Assembly: GCF_003399625.1 (NCBI RefSeq)
Contig: NZ_NBXA01000001.1
Span: 124,001 to 188,000 of the forward strand
Source of the DNA: Subtercola boreus
GTDB lineage: Bacteria; Actinomycetota; Actinomycetes; Actinomycetales; Microbacteriaceae
DNA length: 64,000 bases
Direction: 5' to 3'
Position numbers and translations under genes: made by a program. Of this stretch, positions 58,726 through 64,000 are shown piece after piece. The number at the start of each line of letters is the position of its first letter. Position 1 is the stretch's first letter. Under the pieces are notes generated by a model. It saw only the letters and a list, made by a program, of their open reading frames with translations. It made no database searches and was not told where the DNA came from.

Positions 58726-60254
58726 GAGAGTTCTTCCGTTGTCTGGTCTCCGGCCGCTGCGGCGAGGATCTCGACCTGCGTGGCTTGAGGGGTGAATTCG
58801 GCGGCGACTTCGCCGGCCCGGATGACAAGGATGCGGTCGGAGATGCGCAGCACCTCACCCAGGTCGCTCGTCACCACGAGCACGGCGGATCCGTCGTCTG
58901 CGAGGTTCGAGATGATGCGGTGGATCTCCTCCTTGGCACCCACGTCGACGCCCTGGGTGGGCTCGGCGAGCACCAGCAGCTTCGGCGTCTGCACGAGTTG
59001 CCGGGCGAGCACGACCTTCTGCGCGTTGCCGCCCGACATGGCGCTGATCGGCTGCTTCTCCGACGGGGTCTTCACGGCGAGGCGTTTGACGAAGTCGCGG
59101 GCGATGTCCCGCTGCACGCGGCCGCTCACCCAGCCCGGTACCCGGCTGAGCTTGCCGAGTTCGCCGATCACGATGTTCAGCGAGATGCTCTGGAAGCTGA
59201 AGGAGCCCTGCGCCGAACGGTTCGCCGGGAGCAACCGGATGCCGATTCTCTTGGCCTGCGAGGGCCGTTTCACGACGACCTCGCTGCCGGAGAGGCGCAT
59301 CGTGCCCGAGGTGGCCTTGTCCATGCCGTAGATGACGCCCGCGATGTCGCCGGCACCCGAGCCGACGAGCCCGTAGAGCCCGACGATCTCGCCGGAGCGC
59401 ACTGTGAGGCTGACGTTCTCGAATTTTCCCGTGCGCGACAGGTTCAACAGCTCGAGCACCGTCTCGCCCGAGGTGCCCGATCCCTTCGGCCGAGCCTCGG
59501 CGAGAACGCCGCCGACCATGAGTTCGGCGATCTCGCGAACCGAGAGCTCGCCGATCGGCCGAGTGGTGATGGTCTCGCCGTCGCGCATGACCGTGACCTC
59601 GTCGGCGATGACGAACAGTTCATCGAGCCGGTGCGAGATGTAGATGACGGAGACGCCGGTGGCGGTGAGGCGACGGATGACCGTGAAGAGCACCTCGATC
59701 TCGGAGTCCGTCAGGATGGCCGACGGTTCGTCGAGGATGAGCACCGACGCCTGTCCGGCCAGCGCCTTCGCGATGGAGACCTGCTGCTGCTCGGCGATCG
59801 AGAGGGTCCCGACGGGCACGGTCGCGATGCGGGCGGGCAGACCGACGGTGTCGAGGAGGCCCTGGATCTGGTCGGCCTCGGCCTTCCAGTCGACCCGGCC
59901 GCCCTTCTTCAGTTCGCGGCCGACGAAGACGTTCTCGGCGACGCTCAGCTCGGGGAACAGCTGCGGCTCCTGGTAGACCGTCTGCACGCCGAGGGCGATC
60001 GAGTCGGAGGTGGAGGAGATCGTCTTGGCGCTGCCGTCGAACGCGATCGTGCCGGCGTCGGGGATCTCGGCGCCCGCGATGATCTTGATCAGCGTCGACT
60101 TGCCGGCGCCGTTCTCGCCCACCAGCGCGTGCACGGTTCCGGGCTTCAGGGCGAAGTCGGCATGACGGATGGCGCGCACGCCCCCGTAGCTCTTGACGAT
60201 GTCCTGCAACTCGAGGCGGTACGTCGCGGTGGCGACCGGAGTGTCTGCGCTCAT
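58722..60254 (-). CDS. Sugar ABC transporter ATP-binding protein
   Basis: This 510-residue protein has two ATPase domains, as usual for ribose/rhamnose systems. The first has an intact Walker A (G-E-N-G-A-G-K-S-T), signature L-S-I-A-E-Q-Q-Q and D-E-P-S; the second has A-L-S-G-G-type signature M-S-G-G-N-A-Q-K and A-E-P-T-Q-G. The ATG at 60254 follows GAAGGA. It energises the two permeases. It is separated from rhaS by a hairpin, which may lower its expression relative to the binding protein. Confidence 0.92.
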   Translation of the reverse strand: MSADTPVATATYRLELQDIVKSYGGVRAIRHADFALKPGTVHALVGENGAGKSTLIKIIAGAEIPDAGTIAFDGSAKTISSTSDSIALGVQTVYQEPQLFPELSVAENVFVGRELKKGGRVDWKAEADQIQGLLDTVGLPARIATVPVGTLSIAEQQQVSIAKALAGQASVLILDEPSAILTDSEIEVLFTVIRRLTATGVSVIYISHRLDELFVIADEVTVMRDGETITTRPIGELSVREIAELMVGGVLAEARPKGSGTSGETVLELLNLSRTGKFENVSLTVRSGEIVGLYGLVGSGAGDIAGVIYGMDKATSGTMRLSGSEVVVKRPSQAKRIGIRLLPANRSAQGSFSFQSISLNIVIGELGKLSRVPGWVSGRVQRDIARDFVKRLAVKTPSEKQPISAMSGGNAQKVVLARQLVQTPKLLVLAEPTQGVDVGAKEEIHRIISNLADDGSAVLVVTSDLGEVLRISDRILVIRAGEVAAEFTPQATQVEILAAAAGDQTTEELS

Positions 60255-60296
60255 GGGCAGCGATTTCCTTCGGGAGGTAGTGAAAGAGGGGAGGGA

Positions 60297-60336
60297 GGCG
60301 GTACGGGACGCCCGGTGAGGAGCATCCCGTACCGCC
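60297..60336 (-). terminator. Strong hairpin between the binding-protein and ATPase genes
   Basis: A perfect 12-bp stem (60297-60308 with 60325-60336, GGCGGTACGGGA/TCCCGTACCGCC) with a 16-nt loop lies 10 nt after the rhaS stop. There is no U-run, so it more likely stabilises the rhaS mRNA end or attenuates partly, as in other binding-protein operons. Confidence 0.65.
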
Positions 60337-60345
60337 AGGTGGTGC

Positions 60346-61386
60346 CTAGTAGCTGAACGTGTCGACGTTGTCCTTGGTGATGACCAGCGGGTCACCCAAA
60401 AGGAGCACCTTCGAGGAGGAGTCGTAGGCGATACCCTTCAGGTCGGCGTTGACGTCGTTCGTCGCGGCAAGGGTCTTGCCGGTGGCGAGCTGGTCGCCGG
60501 CCCACGCTGCGAGGTAGCCGAGGTTCTGCACGTCCCAGAGGATCGAGGCGCTGGAGGAGCCGTCCTTCAGGTACGGAGCCATCGACTGCGGGGTGCCGAG
60601 GCCGTCGGTGAAGACGGTTCCGGTCTTGCCGGCATCCTTCACTGCCTGTGCCACGCCGGGAGCCGACGAGGTGCACTCGCCGACGAGACCGGTGAGGTCG
60701 GGGTTGGCGTTCATCAGGTCGGTTGCCATCGAGGTCGCAGCAGCCTGGTCTTCACCGGCGTAGACGACGTTCACGAGGGTGGCGTCCGGGTACTTCGAAG
60801 CCGTGTAGGCCTTCTGCACAGCGATCCATGCGTTCAGGTTTGCCGCGGTCTCTCCACAGGAGACGATCGCGTACTTGCCCTTGCCGCCCATGGCGGTCAT
60901 CAGCTGGTCGGTCAGGGCCTCGCCGATACCTTCGACGGAGGCCTGGTTCACGAACACTTCGCGCACCGAGTCGGGTGCGTCGGTGTCAGCGGTCAGAACC
61001 TTGATGCCCTTGTCAGCGGCTTCCTTCAGGAGGGGAGCCATCGAGTCGGGGTCGTTCGGGGCCACGATGAGTGCCGAGACGTTCTGCTGGATGTACGAGC
61101 GCACGATGTCGGCCTGTGCTGCTGCATCGGCGGTGGTCGGACCCTGGTAGAGCCAGGTGATGCCGAGCTCTTCTGCCGCCTTCTTGCCACCGGCGTTCAT
61201 CGCTTCGAAGTAGGGGATGCCCTGCAGCTTCGGAACGAAGGCGACGGTGATCTTCGCATCGCCGGCGCCGGCGGCGGCGGTGCTGCCGCCCGAGGATGAA
61301 TCGGTGCGGCTGGTGCAGCCCGAGACGGTGAGAACGGCGGCGAGTGCGATCGCACCGACGGCGATGACTTTCTTCTTGCTGATCAC
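60346..61386 (-). CDS. rhaS: Rhamnose-type ABC transporter substrate-binding lipoprotein
   Basis: This 346-residue periplasmic-binding protein has a lipoprotein signal peptide with lipobox L-T-V-S-G-C24, after which the cysteine is lipidated. The body is a two-lobed sugar-binding fold (N-T-domain motif F-V-P-K-L-Q-G-I-P-Y-F). The GTG at 61386 has GAGAGG 7 nt upstream. Rhamnose is inferred from operon context. It overlaps the rhamnulokinase gene by four bases. Confidence 0.9.
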   Translation of the reverse strand: MISKKKVIAVGAIALAAVLTVSGCTSRTDSSSGGSTAAAGAGDAKITVAFVPKLQGIPYFEAMNAGGKKAAEELGITWLYQGPTTADAAAQADIVRSYIQQNVSALIVAPNDPDSMAPLLKEAADKGIKVLTADTDAPDSVREVFVNQASVEGIGEALTDQLMTAMGGKGKYAIVSCGETAANLNAWIAVQKAYTASKYPDATLVNVVYAGEDQAAATSMATDLMNANPDLTGLVGECTSSAPGVAQAVKDAGKTGTVFTDGLGTPQSMAPYLKDGSSSASILWDVQNLGYLAAWAGDQLATGKTLAATNDVNADLKGIAYDSSSKVLLLGDPLVITKDNVDTFSY

Positions 61387-62954
61387 TGTGTTGCCTCTCT
61401 TGTTGTGCGGGCAGACGCGACTGTGCGACCTGCCTCGTGGTGGAGTGTGAGTTCCTGGTAGGAATCCCCGAGCCCCCGACGCGCTGACTCCGCGCGTTCG
61501 AGGTTCCGAAGTCTGTGGGCCGCGTCATCCCAGCGGCTGTCGGGCTGTGGCTGGAACGAGCGCGTCTGGGTGCTCGCTGCCGCCACCTCCCAGATCTGTT
61601 CGACCGAGTCGAGTTCGCCGAGCGACCGCAGCTGCGCCGCCGCGTTGCCGAGGGCGGTGGCCTCCTTCGCCCAGCAGACGACAGGGCGGCCGGTCGCCGA
61701 GGCGGTGGCCTGCTGCAGCAGGGCGTTCAGGCCGCCCCCGCCGACGACGGCCACGGAGCTGATCGGCACGCCGGTCAGCTGCTCGATGTCCTCCAGCACG
61801 AGGCGGTAGCTGAGCGCGAGCGAGTCGAAGATGGCCCGCGCTATCTCGCCCATTCCGGCCGGCACGACGAGCGCGCGGCTGGCGCAGTACCCACGGATGC
61901 GCGCCGGCATGTCGCCTGGGGCGAGGAACTCGGTCGCGTTGAGGTCGATGACGCTCACGAGGGGGGTCGCGGCATCCGCCAGCTCGACGAGTCGCTCGTA
62001 GCTCACGTCGATGCCTTCGCGCTGCCACTGGCGGCGGCACTCCTGCAGCACCCAGAGGCCCATGACGTTTCTGAGGAACCGCACGCTGCCGTCGTAGCCG
62101 CCCTCGTTCGTGAGGTTCAGCAGCCGTGACTCGCGAGTGACGATCGGCTCGTCGAGAACGACGCCGACGAGCGACCAGGTTCCTGAGGAGATGAAGAGCG
62201 TGTCGGCTCCGGCGTTCGGGATCGAGAGCACGGCGCTCGACGTGTCGTGGGCGGAGGGGAGGATGACGCGGGTCGTCGAGAGCCCGCCCCGGGCCAGCTC
62301 GCCAACGATGCCGCCGACGTCCGTTCCGGCCGGAACGACGGTGGGGAGCACCTGCGCGGGCAGTCCGAGGTCGGCGAAGAGCCCGAGTGCCCAGCCGCCC
62401 GAGGCGAGGTCGTAGAGGCCGGTCGTCGAGGCGACGGAGAACTCGGTGACGCGGCTGCCGCTCAACTGATTGTGGAAGATGTCGGGCATCATCAGCATCA
62501 GGTCGGCCGCCTCGAGCACCTCGGGCCGCTCATGCGCGTCGGCGAGCATCCCGAACAGGGCTGTGATCTCGATGAGTTGGATGCCCGTGGCGCTGTACAG
62601 CCGGTCGCTGCCGAACTCGGCGAGCGCGCGTTCGAAAGCTTCGATGCGGTGTGAGTCGCGATAGGTGACGGGGTCGTCGAGCAGAGCGCCGCCCCGGTAG
62701 AGCCCGTAGTCGATTCCCCAGGTATCGACACCCACCGACGCGACGCTCTCGCGGTCGCCGAGCGTGCTGAGGCCCTGAGCGATGTCGTTCCAGAGGGCAT
62801 CCACGTTCCAGCGCAGCCAGCCACCGGTCTCCCGGGGGGTGTTCGCGAAACGGTGCACGATCTCGAGGTCGATGCGGCTGCCGTCGAAACGGGCTGCGGC
62901 GACCCGCCCGCTCTCGGCACCGAGGTCGACGGCGGCCACGGTGAGGCCGCTCAT
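61383..62954 (-). CDS. rhaB2: Rhamnulokinase (second copy)
   Basis: This 523-residue FGGY kinase is clearly homologous to the gene at 48310: A-V-D-L-G-A-E-S-G-R, S-S-G-T-W-S-L-V-G-V, T-N-E-G-G-x-D-G-x-V-R-F-L and G-G-G-G-L-N-A-L-L all match. Its C-terminus is longer by about 40 residues of Arg/Ala/Glu-rich sequence. It starts in the stop of the DeoR gene (ATGA). Two rhamnulokinases in one operon are unusual, and one may act on a related sugar. Confidence 0.88.
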   Translation of the reverse strand: MSGLTVAAVDLGAESGRVAAARFDGSRIDLEIVHRFANTPRETGGWLRWNVDALWNDIAQGLSTLGDRESVASVGVDTWGIDYGLYRGGALLDDPVTYRDSHRIEAFERALAEFGSDRLYSATGIQLIEITALFGMLADAHERPEVLEAADLMLMMPDIFHNQLSGSRVTEFSVASTTGLYDLASGGWALGLFADLGLPAQVLPTVVPAGTDVGGIVGELARGGLSTTRVILPSAHDTSSAVLSIPNAGADTLFISSGTWSLVGVVLDEPIVTRESRLLNLTNEGGYDGSVRFLRNVMGLWVLQECRRQWQREGIDVSYERLVELADAATPLVSVIDLNATEFLAPGDMPARIRGYCASRALVVPAGMGEIARAIFDSLALSYRLVLEDIEQLTGVPISSVAVVGGGGLNALLQQATASATGRPVVCWAKEATALGNAAAQLRSLGELDSVEQIWEVAAASTQTRSFQPQPDSRWDDAAHRLRNLERAESARRGLGDSYQELTLHHEAGRTVASARTTREATQ

Positions 62955-63799
62955 TCGTCGACCGCCCGGAGGGTGCGGGAGGTGACGGCATCGATGGAGC
63001 GCTCGCCGTTGTCGAGCGAGGCGCCCGTGCCGGCGACGCGGGTGACCGGCGAGCCGGCCGCGGTCCAGGCGTCGACGAAGCTGTCGTCGGCGCGCTCGTC
63101 GGTGTAGAGGCGCGTGATCTCGCCCGGTGTGCCCCAGGAGTGCAGCCCGAAACCGTTGACCTTCGACGAGGGCATGGTGACGAAGATCTTGTCGCACGAG
63201 GCCATCAGGGTTCGCTTGGAGGTGGCTTCCTCGGCCACCAGCTCGAGCATGCCGAGTTCGGTCGAGGCGGCGGCGAGGCCGAAGAAGCCCTTGTCGATGC
63301 GTCCGCGGCCCTTCAGCACGTCGGAGAAGGCCCCGACGAGGGATCCGGATGCCCGCCGCAGCACGCCGCCCGGAACCACCACGGTCGCGTTCGAGTGGTC
63401 CATCAGCAGCATCGTGACGCGGAGGCCGTAGGTGATGACGATCAGGTCGCGGTGCTCGAGGAGTTCCTGCGCGAGGTAGTAGGAGGTGGTCGAGGAGTCG
63501 ATGGCGATGACGTCCCCGTCGTCGACGAGTTTCGCGACCTCCTTCGCCAAGAGGCTCTTCACCGTCGAGTCGCGGCGCATCCGCTCACTGAACGCGCCCT
63601 CTTCGCCGGTCGAGGGAGCGACGGCGCCGCCGCGCACGCGTCGCAGCAGGGAGCGCTTCTCGAGGGAGTCGAGGTCTTTTCGCACCGTGACCGTCGAGAC
63701 GCCGAGCGTGCGGGCGAGGTCGTTGACCATGACGCGGCCCGTCAGCGTGAGCTCGTGGAGGATGACCTCTTCACGCACGAAGTCGTAGCTTTCAGACAT
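62951..63799 (-). CDS. DeoR family transcriptional regulator of the rhamnose operon
   Basis: This 282-residue protein has an N-terminal DeoR helix-turn-helix (V-N-D-L-A-R-T-L-G-V-S-T-V-T-V-R-K-D-L) and a C-terminal ligand domain (D-S-S-T-T-S-Y-Y-L). It is the first gene of the minus-strand operon and likely represses it unless a rhamnose-derived phosphate is bound. The promoter region just upstream holds repeated CGAAAG half-sites that are probably its operators. Confidence 0.9.
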   Translation of the reverse strand: MSESYDFVREEVILHELTLTGRVMVNDLARTLGVSTVTVRKDLDSLEKRSLLRRVRGGAVAPSTGEEGAFSERMRRDSTVKSLLAKEVAKLVDDGDVIAIDSSTTSYYLAQELLEHRDLIVITYGLRVTMLLMDHSNATVVVPGGVLRRASGSLVGAFSDVLKGRGRIDKGFFGLAAASTELGMLELVAEEATSKRTLMASCDKIFVTMPSSKVNGFGLHSWGTPGEITRLYTDERADDSFVDAWTAAGSPVTRVAGTGASLDNGERSIDAVTSRTLRAVDE

Positions 63800-63841
63800 C
63801 GGTGCTCCGTTCGGCTGCAGTGGCGAAGAGTGGTGACGGGT

Positions 63842-63938
63842 CGAAAGCAGTTGGCTTTCGTCGTTGTGGTGAACCTATCCGAAAGTAAACATTGCGTCAA
63901 GATTTGAAAAGTTACGAAAGAGAAACGACTTTCGAAAG
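63842..63938. promoter_or_regulatory. Array of CGAAAG/CTTTCG half-sites (DeoR operators)
   Basis: Six half-sites occur in 97 bp: CGAAAG at 63842, 63880, 63915 and 63933, and CTTTCG at 63855 and 63929. The last pair forms the palindrome CTTTCGAAAG (63929-63938). One half-site lies in the spacer of the operon promoter. The array is best read as the binding region of the DeoR regulator. Confidence 0.7.
63872..63900 (-). promoter_or_regulatory. Sigma-70-type promoter of the rhamnose operon
   Basis: On the minus strand TTGACG (63895-63900) and TAGGTT (63872-63877) are separated by exactly 17 bp. The operon's first ATG is at 63799. A CGAAAG half-site overlaps the spacer. Confidence 0.7.
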
Positions 63939-63950
63939 GAAGCATTGTGC

Positions 63951-63979
63951 TTGACAGAGGGTACTGCTGCTCATAGATT
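63951..63979 (+). promoter_or_regulatory. Divergent sigma-70-type promoter at the right edge
   Basis: TTGACA (63951-63956) and TAGATT (63974-63979) are separated by 17 bp on the plus strand. A gene transcribed rightward probably begins beyond the window and may belong to the same regulon. The remaining 21 bases are a C-rich tract. Confidence 0.6.
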
Positions 63980-64000
63980 GGCCCCGGCCCCCACCCCCCC

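Noticed and set aside
63980-64000. C-rich end of the window as a structured element
   Set aside because: It is cut by the window edge and may simply be the 5' leader of the next gene; no basis for a call.
1-64000. tRNA, rRNA, riboswitch and IS element scan by eye
   Set aside because: No cloverleaf-type GGTTCGA arms, conserved rRNA segments, recognised riboswitch cores or transposase motifs were seen; a covariance-model search would be needed to exclude them.

Overview
The window reads as chromosomal DNA of a high-GC Gram-positive actinobacterium, most likely a member of Microbacteriaceae. The grounds are the very high G+C with strong GC3 bias, frequent GTG starts, ATGA/GTGA gene overlaps, actinobacterial families (Holin-X-like, DUF3618-like, LAETG sorting motif), a coproporphyrin-type heme pathway with HemQ, and many start codons placed about 6 nt after a TANNNT hexamer, as expected of leaderless mRNAs. 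The taxon is inferred from gene content only. I saw no tRNA, rRNA, CRISPR array, prophage or insertion sequence.

Layout. 0-5.8 kb: MATE exporter, M13 metallopeptidase, a beta-lactamase-fold protein and a GNAT-Nudix fusion. 5.9-18.5 kb: a heme locus with hemA, hemE, hemY, hemQ, hemH, hemC, hemD, hemB and hemL, that is, every step from glutamyl-tRNA to heme, interrupted by a YefM-YoeB toxin-antitoxin pair and three small membrane-associated proteins. 18.5-31 kb: mostly housekeeping or uncharacterised genes (a 1147-aa helical-repeat protein, a 706-aa membrane protein, an LssY-C protein, an ICL/PEP-mutase-like enzyme, TrhO, CorA, an FAD oxidoreductase). 31-33 kb: a DAHP synthase behind an aromatic-rich leader peptide and alternative RNA hairpins, then an AlkA-like glycosylase. 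33-40 kb: a full-length PutA-like protein that has lost catalytic residues in both domains, an AsnC regulator diverging from a guanidine-family hydrolase and rocD, then the remnant of a peptide transporter. 40-48 kb: a DUF11-like surface protein with an N-terminal sorting-like signal, a FadR-type regulator with an lldD-like oxidase and tandem operators, two membrane glycosyltransferases, and a ribokinase.

48-64 kb is one minus-strand L-rhamnose operon of 13 genes, most of them overlapping by 1-4 bp: DeoR regulator, rhamnulokinase, ABC importer (binding protein, ATPase, two permeases), class II aldolase, HAD hydrolase, FGGY kinase, mutarotase, isomerase, bifunctional aldolase/dehydrogenase, and a second rhamnulokinase. 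It has an upstream promoter embedded in CGAAAG half-sites and an internal LacI-type operator candidate before rhaI.

The most notable non-routine signals are the degenerate PutA homologue, the leaderless aromatic leader and attenuator before the DAHP synthase, a family of about 60-bp near-perfect palindromes repeated at three gene ends (plus an architecturally similar one of different sequence), and repeated in-frame low-complexity expansions inside otherwise conserved enzymes, most striking in HemY.
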